A stretch of 64,000 nucleotides of DNA from Dongia_B soli (GTDB taxonomy: Bacteria; Pseudomonadota; Alphaproteobacteria; Dongiales; Dongiaceae). The notes beneath the pieces were generated by a model. It searched no databases. It saw only the letters and a list, made by a program, of their open reading frames with translations, and was not told the DNA's origin. Made by a program: the position numbers and the translations under genes. Numbering within the stretch: position 1 is the stretch's first letter; every line of letters begins with the position of its first letter. Positions 26,041-34,876 of the stretch are shown one piece after another. The DNA lies in NCBI RefSeq assembly GCF_034044715.1, contig NZ_JAXCLW010000002.1:806001-870000 (forward strand). Reading direction: 5' to 3'.

Positions 26041-27324
26041 TTACTGCGGCAGTAGCGAGCGAATGAAGTGTTCGACTTCGTGGGATGCCTTTTTCGCCGG
26101 ATCGACCTTGGAGTGCAGGGAAAAACGCTCGAGCTGCTTTTCGCGCGACCCCTTCGGCGCCAGCGTGCCGTTGATCGCCTGTTCGAGCAGTTGGTGCAGC
26201 TCCGTCGGTGATTGCGGGAAATAGCAGACCTGTTGGTCGAGCGGATTCTCGAAATGCATCAGGCTGCGATGCTGATCGCGTTTCGAATCTGCCCAGCAAG
26301 GAACAACGACTGCCGTTTCCGCAAGCAAAGCTTCGAGAACTGCCAATGTGTTGTAACCGATGACGATACGGGAATCGGCCAGCAGCTGGGGCAATGGCAA
26401 ATCGGCGCTGACGACAAGCCCGGAGGAGGCATAATTAGGATCAATCTCCCCAAGCCAGACCTCATCGCGCTTCTTTTTTAGCTTGACGACGAATTGCAGA
26501 TCGCCGTTCGGGTGTTGCGTCCGATAGGCCCTTGCCAGACCTACAAATTCTCGGAACACATCGGCAAAATTTTGCGCCGCATATTGCACCGCCTGGGGAT
26601 CGGCATAGGACATCAAAGTCAGTGATTTACGCTCTGCGGCAGGTTTCAATGGCTGCTCGAGCCAGGCATCGTAGCGAGGCCAGCCCGTCGCGCGCACCTG
26701 CGCCTTGTCGAGGGAGCCGCAGGCACTCAGGAAGTCTTCGCAGCGTTGTGACGCAACAGCACAACCGGCACCGATGAAGTCGAACTTTGCGCGGCGATAG
26801 ACATCCGTGACGTATTCGCGGCCACGTCCAATGCCATAGCTTTCCCGCGATAAGACCAGAAAAGGAATGCCCATCTTCCGGCAGGCCAGTTTCAGGGCTT
26901 CATCCTGCCAATAATCGGTGTTTGCCGCCATGACGCCATCGATCTTGTGGTGATCGGCGGCTGCCGCCAAAAACGCGCAGCCAAACCGTTCTAAGAGGGG
27001 CGCTAATTTGCGAGCGTCTTGCGTCAGGTCATAGGCCAAGAAGGTTTGCCGCCGCCATTGCGGCTTGACCCAGGCATTCTGGAACTTCTTGACTCGGGTG
27101 GCACGGACCGTCACCAGATTGAGGTCGGTCCAGCGCCGCATTTCAGCAAGATCTTTTTTGAACAAGGCACGATCCAGACAGAGGATGGTGGGCCGGCCTG
27201 CCCGCCAAGTCGTCCAGTCGATCCTGTCGGCCAAGCGTTTGGCGGATCTTTCCACACCGCCAGTAAGTGAGTCGATAGCGCCGCGAAGAGTGTAATAGAC
27301 GTCTAGCATGATGCCGCTGTTCAT
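26041..27324 (-). CDS. GT-B-fold-like protein, probably polysaccharide or glycan biosynthesis
   Basis: A 427-residue soluble protein I cannot assign to a named family. The N-terminal half has alternating helix and strand (RPTILCLDRALFKKDL, KMGIPFLVLSRESYGIGRG). The C-terminal half resembles the donor-binding half of GT-B glycosyltransferases or CDP-glycerol glycerophosphotransferases: LPQLLADSRIVIGYNTLAVL followed by EALLAETAVVVPCWA. No signal peptide or membrane helix. It is convergent with the fusion gene (28-bp gap) and has lower GC than its surroundings, consistent with an acquired surface-sugar locus. Confidence 0.55.
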   Translation of the reverse strand: MNSGIMLDVYYTLRGAIDSLTGGVERSAKRLADRIDWTTWRAGRPTILCLDRALFKKDLAEMRRWTDLNLVTVRATRVKKFQNAWVKPQWRRQTFLAYDLTQDARKLAPLLERFGCAFLAAAADHHKIDGVMAANTDYWQDEALKLACRKMGIPFLVLSRESYGIGRGREYVTDVYRRAKFDFIGAGCAVASQRCEDFLSACGSLDKAQVRATGWPRYDAWLEQPLKPAAERKSLTLMSYADPQAVQYAAQNFADVFREFVGLARAYRTQHPNGDLQFVVKLKKKRDEVWLGEIDPNYASSGLVVSADLPLPQLLADSRIVIGYNTLAVLEALLAETAVVVPCWADSKRDQHRSLMHFENPLDQQVCYFPQSPTELHQLLEQAINGTLAPKGSREKQLERFSLHSKVDPAKKASHEVEHFIRSLLPQ

Positions 27325-27600
27325 ATGGAAAATATGCGTCGATCTCTAGCGGTGCGGTTCAAAGAGGTCAATAAGCCCCCAAGTCATGCAGCCGCCATGA
27401 CATATTATTTGCCTAACCTAATCTATAACGGGAAATATTGTAAATATTTTCTATCCCTAGTTTCCTTTATACTGGACCAAAAACTCCGTCATCAGAGACC
27501 GCGAACTCATGAGAAAATGAGAAAAACGGCGTGGAAAAGATCTAATGCGGGCGGCACAGTATCAGCCGAATCTACATAAGTCTGTCAGTCGGGCATCAGC
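27325..27600. promoter_or_regulatory. AT-rich divergent promoter region with palindrome
   Basis: A 276-bp region between two divergent genes that is much more AT-rich than the rest of the window. It includes a perfect inverted repeat AAATATT-GTA-AATATTT at 27433-27449. It must hold promoters for the GT-B-like gene (minus) and the enolase-superfamily gene (plus). The palindrome is a candidate operator. Confidence 0.5.
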
Positions 27601-28710
27601 ATGAAAATCACCAAGATCGAGATCAGCCATCATCGCTTGCCGTTGGACCCGCCGTTCCGGGCGAGCTGGGATACCCGACCGCGGACGCAGTTTGATGCGG
27701 TCATTACGCGGGTGGAAACTGATGAAGGACTCGTCGGGATTGCCTCCGGCGATATGATGGTTGGATTTGCCGGACATGAGCATCTTTTCATCGGCCAGGA
27801 TCCGATGGCGATCGAGCGGCATTACCGAGTGATCAATAATATCAACTTCCATTATGGCCGCTGCTGGCCGCTTGATCTCGCTTTGTGGGATCTCGCCGGC
27901 AAGATCACTGGACAGCCGGTCTGGCGCCTGATCGGTGGGCTTAACAGCAAGGTCCGCGCCTATGCCTCTTCAGGCACCTTGCGCAATCCGACAGAAATGG
28001 CCGAGCTTGCCCAGCGTTTCCTTGCCCAGGGGTTCCAGGCGATGAAAGTCCGCTTCCATCGAGGCGACTGGAAGGATGATATCAAGGCGCTCGAGGCCGT
28101 CCGCAAAGCGGTGGGCGACCAGCTCACCCTGATGGTCGATTGCAATCAGGGCTGGCGCATGTCCTGGGACACCGCGACACCCTGGACGCTTAAAGACGCG
28201 GTCCAGGTGGCACGTGAGCTTGAGCGTCTCAATGTCTACTGGATGGAAGAGCCGCTGCATCGCGGCGACCACAAGGGGATGGCGGAATTACGCCAGATGG
28301 TCGATGTGCGGATCGCCGGCGGCGAGATGACCCGCGAGCTTTACGAATTCCGGATGCTGATCGAGAACCGGGCCCTGGATATTCTGCAGCCAGATGCCGC
28401 GCTGGTCGGCGGCATCACGGGTCTGCGGCGAGTCGCCATGCTGGCAGCGGAACATAACACCACCTTTACCCCGCATACCTGGACCAACGGCATGGGTGTC
28501 GTCGCCAATGCCCATTTAACGGCCGGGCTGACCGACGGATTGTTTCTGGAATTCCCGTTCGATCCGCCGGAATGGAGCCTGGAGCGACGCGATTTCATGA
28601 TGGCCGAGACCTTCAAGGTCAGCAGCGACGGCTGGATCCAGCTGAGCGACATGCCTGGCCTGGGCTATGAGCTCGATGAAGAGATGCTGAAAAAGACCCG
28701 GATCGGGTAA
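27601..28710 (+). CDS. mandelate racemase/muconate lactonizing enzyme family protein
   Basis: Enolase-superfamily enzyme of 369 residues that abstracts a proton alpha to a carboxylate, probably of a sugar acid. The N-terminal cap domain (1-115) precedes a barrel with the metal ligands Asp180 (LMVDCNQGW), Glu216 (YWMEEPL) and Glu242 (IAGGEMTRE) and an acid/base His292 (FTPHTWTNG). The second-strand motif normally written KxK reads Lys149-Val-Arg151. Substrate is unknown; sugar acid dehydratases and racemases share this layout. It stands alone downstream of the surface-sugar locus and is followed by a hairpin. Confidence 0.85.
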   Translation: MKITKIEISHHRLPLDPPFRASWDTRPRTQFDAVITRVETDEGLVGIASGDMMVGFAGHEHLFIGQDPMAIERHYRVINNINFHYGRCWPLDLALWDLAGKITGQPVWRLIGGLNSKVRAYASSGTLRNPTEMAELAQRFLAQGFQAMKVRFHRGDWKDDIKALEAVRKAVGDQLTLMVDCNQGWRMSWDTATPWTLKDAVQVARELERLNVYWMEEPLHRGDHKGMAELRQMVDVRIAGGEMTRELYEFRMLIENRALDILQPDAALVGGITGLRRVAMLAAEHNTTFTPHTWTNGMGVVANAHLTAGLTDGLFLEFPFDPPEWSLERRDFMMAETFKVSSDGWIQLSDMPGLGYELDEEMLKKTRIG

Positions 28711-28730
28711 GCATCAAGACGAGGCAAATA

Positions 28731-28758
28731 GGAAGGGCCGCTTCGCAGCGGCCCTTCC
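28731..28758. terminator. bidirectional hairpin between convergent genes
   Basis: A 12-bp perfect stem GGAAGGGCCGCT with a TCGC loop lies 20 bp after the enolase-superfamily gene and 20 bp before the end of the convergent MarR gene. T-runs on either side are poor, so termination strength is uncertain. Confidence 0.7.
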
Positions 28759-28777
28759 TCGTTTCAGACGTAAAGCG

Positions 28778-29239
28778 TTAAGCCGTGCGCATGGCGTAGT
28801 TCAGCCCATGGCCCCAGAAGCGTTCCAGCTTGCGCAGGGTCGTGTTCACATGTTCCAAATCGCTCTGGCTGGCGACCTCATTCGACATCGCCTTCAGATG
28901 CCGATCATACATGTCATGCATGCGGTCGCAGACGACGAGCGCCTTTGGCGAAAGCTTCACATGAACGGCCCGGCGATCATGCGCTGAACGTTCCTGTAGA
29001 AGATAACCATTCTCGACCATCTTCTTGACATTATAGGAAACATTGGAGCCGAGGTAGTAACCCCGATTGGTCAATTCGCCCACCGACAAGGTGTCCTTGC
29101 CGATATTGAACAAGATCATGGCCTGAACGTTATTCAGATCGCGAACTCCCTGGCGATCCAGATCCGCCTTGATCACTTCAAGGCATTCCCGATGTAGTCG
29201 CTCAATCAGCGAGATCGTCTCGAGATAAGCCTGTTTCAC
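28778..29239 (-). CDS. MarR family winged-helix regulator (LdtR-like)
   Basis: DNA-binding regulator of 153 residues. The opening MKQAYLETISLIERLHRECL, the central GYYLGSNVSYNVKKMVENGY recognition region and the wing with RSAHDRRAVHVKLSPKA closely resemble LdtR of Rhizobiales, which controls an L,D-transpeptidase and stress genes. Target genes here are unknown; no transpeptidase gene is in the window. A GTG start at 29239 has GGAG nine bases upstream. It may autoregulate through the 206-bp region upstream. Confidence 0.83.
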   Translation of the reverse strand: MKQAYLETISLIERLHRECLEVIKADLDRQGVRDLNNVQAMILFNIGKDTLSVGELTNRGYYLGSNVSYNVKKMVENGYLLQERSAHDRRAVHVKLSPKALVVCDRMHDMYDRHLKAMSNEVASQSDLEHVNTTLRKLERFWGHGLNYAMRTA

Positions 29240-29275
29240 CCTATCGTACTCCGACTTGAAAGGAGGTCGGCCCCC

Positions 29276-29347
29276 ATGGCCAATTCCCTGCTCTACAGCC
29301 GCGCAATCGACTCGCGACCGTCCCCGCGATTCAGCCCGCTACGCTAG
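29276..29347 (+). CDS. possible 23-residue peptide with a near-perfect ribosome binding site
   Basis: AAAGGAGGT at 29259-29267 matches the 16S anti-Shine-Dalgarno almost fully and stands nine bases before an ATG opening a 23-codon frame (MANSLLYSRAIDSRPSPRFS, then three residues and TAG). It lies divergent to the MarR gene in otherwise empty DNA. No homologue is known to me and no longer gene follows on this strand until 30689. It may be a true small peptide, the leader of an unseen RNA, or chance. Confidence 0.25.
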   Translation: MANSLLYSRAIDSRPSPRFSPLR

Positions 29348-29445
29348 GCTTTTGCCGTAAAAAAGTGGTTAATTTCACTCGTCTTCGACGTGTCCGGAAA
29401 AGCTAGCCTAAATGGGCAGCTAGCGGATTCGGCTCGAAGTTTAGA

Positions 29446-30504
29446 TCAATTTCCGTCGAAATACAGCTCCGGTTCATCCGATAACGGAGCGAAGTATTCC
29501 TCAATGACCGAATTGGCAATCTTCCCGATCTGCGTTTCTTGCCAGCGCGGCGCACCGTCTTTCTCGAGGAACTGGGCCCGGATGCCTTCGAATGGTTCGG
29601 GTCGACGCAGCAGGCGGCGAGTGATGCGGTATTCGGTCTTTAGAACCTCTTCCAGCGGCTTTCCCTCGGCGCGGGTCAAATGGGCAAAGGTCAGGAGCAG
29701 CGACAAAGGTGAGCCACGCATGATCTGGCCTAAGATGTCCCGGAAGCCCTGTTCCGAGCGGGAAGACAAGACGGTCAGGATTTCCGAGAGGGATCGCTGG
29801 CCGAAGCAGCGGTCGATCTCAGGTTGAATCGCGGCCAGGGGAATTTGTGACGGCTGGATGGCAAGTTCGTCCACATTACCGGCGCCCAGCAAATCGATCC
29901 GTTCGGGCGGCACCAAATGCGTGCCTAAACCGGCATGCAGCATACCTGGAGCGCGGATTTCCATGCCGGTCAGCCCCAGGAAGAATCCAATCTTGCCGGG
30001 GCACCGATTGAGGTAAAGCCCGGCCCCCAGATCGGGCATCAGGCCGATCCGGCATTCCGGGGAGGAGAACACAGAAAGCTCCGACACCACCCGGATATTC
30101 GCGGCCATGGCGAGACCGGAGCCAAACCCCATCACAATGCCGTTGATCAAAGCGATGGTTTTCTTGGGATAGGTCGCAAACAGGTGCACTAGGCGATATT
30201 CGGCACGCAGGAACGCTGCCAGGGCAGCCTGATCGCCGGCAGCCCCTGCCTGATGGATCACCTTCAGATCGGCGCCGGTAGAAAATGATCGGAAGCCATC
30301 CCCGCGAAGCATCACCGCCTTGATGCGGTCGTCCTGCCGCCAGCGCCGGAGCTGCGTATCCGCGGCCTGGATCATGTCCAGATCGAAGGCGTTCAGCGCG
30401 AATGGCCGGCTGATGGTGATGGTGCCAAGGCCCTCGGCCTCGGAAATCTGGATTGCGTCGCTCAAGATCGGCAGGCTCCATCGCGGAAATGGCAGTGAGT
30501 TCAT
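29446..30504 (-). CDS. 3-hydroxyisobutyryl-CoA hydrolase-like enoyl-CoA hydratase/isomerase family protein
   Basis: Crotonase-fold protein of 352 residues. Length and the long C-terminal part with SPLSLLLTFAHLTRAEGKPL and EGIRAQFLEKDGAPRW are those of HIBCH, the valine-pathway thioesterase, rather than a simple hydratase (about 260 residues). Catalytic residues expected for HIBCH, Glu150 and Asp158, are in SSPECRIGLMPDLGAG. The oxyanion-hole segments read STGADLK and GIVMGFGSGLAMA, slightly off the usual GGG form. The start at 30504 is chosen by family length; upstream in-frame starts exist. It is divergent from metY. Confidence 0.78.
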   Translation of the reverse strand: MNSLPFPRWSLPILSDAIQISEAEGLGTITISRPFALNAFDLDMIQAADTQLRRWRQDDRIKAVMLRGDGFRSFSTGADLKVIHQAGAAGDQAALAAFLRAEYRLVHLFATYPKKTIALINGIVMGFGSGLAMAANIRVVSELSVFSSPECRIGLMPDLGAGLYLNRCPGKIGFFLGLTGMEIRAPGMLHAGLGTHLVPPERIDLLGAGNVDELAIQPSQIPLAAIQPEIDRCFGQRSLSEILTVLSSRSEQGFRDILGQIMRGSPLSLLLTFAHLTRAEGKPLEEVLKTEYRITRRLLRRPEPFEGIRAQFLEKDGAPRWQETQIGKIANSVIEEYFAPLSDEPELYFDGN

Positions 30505-30688
30505 TGCGCCACGTTCGCCATGACGCATCGCCGACGGTCTTTTCGACCAGCCGTTCCGATCCGTCAAGCGTTACCTCCGGCATTTTCTCCCAGGCCCGCC
30601 TTAGAGAGACCCGCGCGAGTTTTGCCAGCTTGACAGGTAAGTCGGCGCCTGCACCGATTGACCCCTCAAAGACCGCTGGAGATCGATT

Positions 30689-32002
30689 ATGACGGCCAAT
30701 AGCAAGAATCCCGAAACCATCGTGCTGCATGCCGGCCATCGCCGCGACACGGCGACCAACGCCGTAGCCGTGCCGATTTACCAGACAACCTCCTACCAGT
30801 TCGATGACACGGCCCATGCCGCCAACCTGTTCGCCTTGAAGGAGTTCGGCAATATTTACACCCGCATCATGAATCCGACGACCGACGTGCTGGAGAAACG
30901 TCTGGCGGCATTGGAGGGCGGTGCGGCGGCCCTGGCCGTCAGTTCCGGCCAGGCGGCCTCGGCGATGTCGATCCAAAACATCGCGCGGACCGGTGACAAT
31001 GTGGTGAGTTCGACCGATCTCTATGGCGGCACCTGGAACCTGTTCGCCAATACGCTCAAGGATCAGGGTATAGAGGTACGTTTCGTCGATCCGGCCGATC
31101 CGCAGGCCTTTGCCCGAGCGACCGATGACAAGACCCGCGCCTATTATGCGGAGACTTTGCCCAATCCGAAGCTGAAGGCTTTCCCGATCCGCGAAGCAGC
31201 GGAGATCGGCCGGAAGTTCGGTGTTCCTTTGATCATGGATAATACCTCAGCGCCGATCATCGCGCGTCCTCTGGATCATGGTGCCGCCATCGTTGTCTAT
31301 TCGACCACCAAATACATCGGTGGCCATGGCACATCGATCGGTGGCGCAATCATCGATGGCGGCAATTTCGATTGGGCGGCCAATGCCGCGCGCTTCCCCG
31401 GTCTCACGCAGCCAGATCCCAGCTATCATGGCGCCATCTGGACCGAAGCGGTGAAACCGATCGGCCCAGTCGCCTATATTATCAAGGCGCGTGTCACTTT
31501 GCTGCGCGACCTCGGCAACGCCATGAGCCCCTTCAACGCCTTCATGTTCCTGCAGGGATTGGAGACCCTGCCCCTGCGGATGCGCGAACATTGCCGCAAT
31601 ACCCAGGCGGTGGCCAATTTCCTGAAAGACCATCCGGCGGTGACGCAGGTGATCTATCCAGGACTACAATCGGGCGAGGATTTACGGCGAGCGGAGACCT
31701 ATCTGTCCGGCGGCTTCGGCGGCCTGCTCGGCTTCGAACTGACCGGCGGCCGTGAGGCCGGCCGCCGGTTCATCGATGCGCTGCAGCTTTTCTATCACGT
31801 CGCGAATATCGGCGATGCCCGCAGCCTGGCGATCCACCCGGCCAGCACGACCCATTCCCAATTGACGTCTGAGGAGCAAGCCGCAACCGGCGTAACCGAG
31901 GGCTATGTCCGCCTGTCGGTCGGACTGGAGCATATCGACGATATCCTCGCTGATCTGGAACAAGCCCTGGCTGCGGCGACCTCCGCCAAGGCCGCGCAAT
32001 AG
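30689..32002 (+). CDS. metY: O-acetylhomoserine sulfhydrylase
   Basis: PLP enzyme of the Cys/Met metabolism family that makes homocysteine from O-acetylhomoserine and sulfide. The 437-residue length with its insert (GNFDWAANAARFPGLTQPDP) is that of MetY and not of the shorter cystathionine synthases. Motifs: VAVPIYQTTSYQF at the start, GNIYTRIMNPTTDVLEKRLA, and the PLP lysine 208 in IVVYSTTKYIGGHGT. The ATG has GGAG about eight bases upstream. I looked for a SAM-II riboswitch in the 184 bp upstream and did not find the motif. The gene ends at a terminator. Confidence 0.94.
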   Translation: MTANSKNPETIVLHAGHRRDTATNAVAVPIYQTTSYQFDDTAHAANLFALKEFGNIYTRIMNPTTDVLEKRLAALEGGAAALAVSSGQAASAMSIQNIARTGDNVVSSTDLYGGTWNLFANTLKDQGIEVRFVDPADPQAFARATDDKTRAYYAETLPNPKLKAFPIREAAEIGRKFGVPLIMDNTSAPIIARPLDHGAAIVVYSTTKYIGGHGTSIGGAIIDGGNFDWAANAARFPGLTQPDPSYHGAIWTEAVKPIGPVAYIIKARVTLLRDLGNAMSPFNAFMFLQGLETLPLRMREHCRNTQAVANFLKDHPAVTQVIYPGLQSGEDLRRAETYLSGGFGGLLGFELTGGREAGRRFIDALQLFYHVANIGDARSLAIHPASTTHSQLTSEEQAATGVTEGYVRLSVGLEHIDDILADLEQALAAATSAKAAQ

Positions 32003-32042
32003 GTCGGTTTCAGCGACCGTTCCAGATCCACGCTGCGACAAT

Positions 32043-32076
32043 CGGCCCGCCTGGACATAGCAGGCGGGCCGTTCTT
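32043..32076 (+). terminator. terminator of metY
   Basis: An 11-bp perfect stem CGGCCCGCCTG (32043-32053 with 32061-32071) and a seven-base loop, followed by TTCTT. The stem is very strong; the T-run is imperfect. Confidence 0.8.
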
Positions 32077-32147
32077 GCATATGGAAGTTTACGCCCTGCC
32101 CCGATACATTGCCATTCAGAGACAGCATTCCTGATCGGGACCTTTCC

Positions 32148-33239
32148 ATGAGCGCCGGAAAAAAGGCCAAGACAGCCAATCTGAAATCGGAAGCCGCGGA
32201 CAAGCAGCAGGTCGAGCGTCTGTCCTCCCTTCCCGCACAGCCCCAGCCGGTCGGCCAGTTTCCGCGGATCAGAATGCGCCGGAACCGGGCCGATGACTGG
32301 TCACGGCGGATGGTGGCGGAGCGGCGCCTGGGCCCGCAGGATTTCATCCTGCCGGTCTTCGTGAAGGAAGGTGGAGCCAAGCGCGAGGCGATCGATGCCA
32401 TGCCCGGTGTCAGTCGCCACACCATTCCATCGCTGATTGAGCTGGCGGAGCAAGCCGCTGAACTTGGCATCCCTGCCCTTGCCTTGTTTCCCGTGGTGCC
32501 GCGTGAGCTGAAAAGCGGCCAAGCGGAAGAAGCTTATCGTGAAGACAATCTGTGCAACCGCGCGGTCGCCGCATTGAAGAAAGCGGTGCCGGAGATCGGC
32601 CTCATCTGCGATGTGGCGCTGGATCCTTACACCGATCATGGCCATGATGGCGTGATGGAAGATGGCGTCATCCTCAATGACGAGACGATCGATGTGCTGA
32701 TCCGCCAGGCGCTAGGCCAAGCGGCGGCCGGCGTCGATGTGGTTGCACCGTCGGATATGATGGACGGCCGCATCGGCCGTATTCGGGACGCGCTCGATGC
32801 CGCCGGTTTCCAGCATGTGCGCATCATGTCTTATGCCGCGAAATATGCCTCTGGCTTCTATGGCCCGTTCCGCGAAGCCGTTGGCTCGAAATCAGCGCTG
32901 GGCCGCGGCGACAAGCGTACTTATCAGATGGATCCGGCCAATGGCGATGAAGCCCTGCGCGAATGCGCGCTCGATGTCGCCGAAGGGGCCGATATGCTGA
33001 TGGTAAAACCCGGCCTGCCCTATCTCGACATCGTCCACCGCGTGAAGCAGGAATTCAAAATGCCGGTCTTCGCCTATCAGGTCAGTGGCGAATACGCGAT
33101 GATGAAGGCGGCTGCGGCTAATGGCTGGCTGGATAATGACCGCGTGGTGCTGGAAAGCCTGATGTGCTTCAAGCGCGCTGGCGCTGATGGCGTGCTGACC
33201 TATTCCGCCATCGAGGCTGCGCAGTTGCTGCGCAGCTAG
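32148..33239 (+). CDS. hemB: delta-aminolevulinic acid dehydratase (porphobilinogen synthase)
   Basis: Condenses two 5-aminolevulinate molecules to porphobilinogen for haem synthesis. The 363-residue protein has both Schiff-base lysines, Lys232 (MSYAAKYASGFYGP) and Lys287 (ADMLMVKPGLPYLD). The metal segment reads CDVALDPYTDHGHDGV; the three active-site zinc cysteines of the zinc-type enzymes (CxC and a third) are replaced, so this is the Mg-dependent alphaproteobacterial type. A polar extension of about 35 residues precedes the core. The ATG at 32148 is preferred over one 39 bp earlier. Confidence 0.95.
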   Translation: MSAGKKAKTANLKSEAADKQQVERLSSLPAQPQPVGQFPRIRMRRNRADDWSRRMVAERRLGPQDFILPVFVKEGGAKREAIDAMPGVSRHTIPSLIELAEQAAELGIPALALFPVVPRELKSGQAEEAYREDNLCNRAVAALKKAVPEIGLICDVALDPYTDHGHDGVMEDGVILNDETIDVLIRQALGQAAAGVDVVAPSDMMDGRIGRIRDALDAAGFQHVRIMSYAAKYASGFYGPFREAVGSKSALGRGDKRTYQMDPANGDEALRECALDVAEGADMLMVKPGLPYLDIVHRVKQEFKMPVFAYQVSGEYAMMKAAAANGWLDNDRVVLESLMCFKRAGADGVLTYSAIEAAQLLRS

Positions 33240-33582
33240 TTGCCCCGGGTGCTGAAGAAGGCCTGTCAGGTCTGCTTCCAGAGCCTTCCTGAAGTCCGCG
33301 GTTGAGAGGGAAGCGAGCCTGACTGAATAAATATCCGCCGACACATCGACATCCGCATCGGTGGGTCTCGCTTTCGCTCTTGCATTTGAGCCGAACGGAC
33401 ATTGCGAAACCTGCGCGCGGCCGCGGATGAGAAACAACTCTCTCGAGACTGGATTTTTTCGCTTAGTGAACTACCACTAACAATTGACACCCCCCACAAG
33501 TAATTCTTGTCGGGCCTCAGGACATGTGCTGGTATTAAGGAAAATGCAGTTTCCAATCTGATAACCGGATAAGGGAGTTCGC
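33240..33582. promoter_or_regulatory. intergenic region upstream of liv system 2, with palindrome
   Basis: A 343-bp stretch without a supported gene. Its right half is AT-richer and should hold the promoter of the Tat-exported binding protein: TTGACA at 33484-33489 and a 5-bp-arm inverted repeat ACAAG-TAATT-CTTGT at 33496-33510. No good -10 hexamer lies at standard spacing from that TTGACA. No terminator with a T-run follows hemB. Confidence 0.4.
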
Positions 33583-34851
33583 ATGATGTCCACCAGCACC
33601 AGGGGTTTTTCACGTCGCCGTTTCCTTGAAGGCGCTGCAATAGCAACCAGTACATTGGGGATGCCTTTCATTCGAACGGCGCGCGCCGATGCACCAACCT
33701 TCAAGGCAGGCGTCATCACCTCACTGTCAGGTGAGAATATTCTCGGCGGCAATCTGACCAAGCGCGGCTATGACCTATGGGCCGACGCTATCAATGCCAA
33801 GGGTGGCGTTGAGGTCGCCGGTGAGCGCTTCAAGGTGGAAATGTTCTATGGCGACGACCAGAGCAATCCCGCGACGGGCGCCGATGCGGCTGAGCGACTT
33901 ATCGTGCAGAATGAGGTCGATGTCCTGTTCGGCCCATATACCAGCGGCTCGACCATTGCCGTGCAGCCGATCTGCCAGAAGTACCAGGTGCCGATGATCT
34001 CCGGCTCGGCAGAATCGCCGAATGTGTGGAAGGCAAAGCCCGAATTCAACTTCGGCATTATTCCTGCGGTTGATATCACGGCCGGCAAATCACTGGGTGT
34101 GCTGGCCAAGACGGCGAATCCGACGCCCAAGACCATCGCCGTGATTGGCGTCAACGAACCTTTCTCCAAGGAAACCGGCGAAGGCTTCCGGGACGGCGCC
34201 AAGGAAGCGGGGCTCGAACTCGTGGCCTATGAGCTTGTGCCCGCCGAAGGCGATCTCACTCCGGTCATCTCCAAAATCTCGGCACTCAAGCCCGACATGG
34301 TCGCGGTGGGCGGACACGAGGAACCCCTGATCAACGTGGTCAAGACCTCGAAGTCGCTGAATTTCCGGCCGAAATCGCTGATCATGCATTACGGCGTCAC
34401 CGATCCTGCCTTCGCCCAGGCTTTGGCCGCAGATGCGGACGGCACCTGTGGTGTCGTCGTCTGGCTGCCGAGCGTGCCCTACAAGGACGACCTTTTCGGC
34501 ACAGCCAAGGACTTCGCTGAGATGGCACAGAAAAAGTCCGGCCACGAGCCCGATTATACAGAAGCCGGCTGCGCGGCCAGCGGCCTCGTTTTTGGCGATG
34601 CCGTCAAACGGCTGGGCAAGAAGCCGGGCCTCAAGCCGGAGGACCGCGTGGCGCTCAAGGATGCCATCACCGAAACGGATCTTCATACCTTCTATGGGCC
34701 GATCAAGTTCGAGAAGGACGGCGATCATTTTCACGACAACATTCAACCCGTGCCGGTGCTGGTCCAGATCCAGGGTGGCAAGACCGTCGCGGTGGGACAC
34801 GAAGCAGGCGCAGGTGCAGCGCTGACCTACCCGCTGCCGGCATGGAAGTGA
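33583..34851 (+). CDS. branched-chain-amino-acid-type ABC transporter binding protein, Tat-exported
   Basis: Periplasmic binding protein of the LivK/type I family, 422 residues. The N-terminus has a twin-arginine signal, SRRRFLEGAAIATSTLGMPF, cleaved near TARADA, so it is exported folded. The mature domain starts FKAGVITSLSGENILGGNL and includes DVLFGPYTSGSTIAVQPICQ. Unlike livK of system 1 it has few cysteines. Ligand is unknown; liv-type systems also take amides, urea and aromatic acids. It heads the five-gene liv system 2 and is separated from the permeases by a strong hairpin. Confidence 0.9.
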   Translation: MMSTSTRGFSRRRFLEGAAIATSTLGMPFIRTARADAPTFKAGVITSLSGENILGGNLTKRGYDLWADAINAKGGVEVAGERFKVEMFYGDDQSNPATGADAAERLIVQNEVDVLFGPYTSGSTIAVQPICQKYQVPMISGSAESPNVWKAKPEFNFGIIPAVDITAGKSLGVLAKTANPTPKTIAVIGVNEPFSKETGEGFRDGAKEAGLELVAYELVPAEGDLTPVISKISALKPDMVAVGGHEEPLINVVKTSKSLNFRPKSLIMHYGVTDPAFAQALAADADGTCGVVVWLPSVPYKDDLFGTAKDFAEMAQKKSGHEPDYTEAGCAASGLVFGDAVKRLGKKPGLKPEDRVALKDAITETDLHTFYGPIKFEKDGDHFHDNIQPVPVLVQIQGGKTVAVGHEAGAGAALTYPLPAWK

Positions 34852-34876
34852 TATCGGCACACAAGTGACGAGGATG

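Noticed and set aside
30505..30688. Possible SAM-II or SAH riboswitch upstream of metY
   Set aside because: This position is typical in alphaproteobacteria, but I could not find the conserved SAM-II pairing blocks or a clear pseudoknot.
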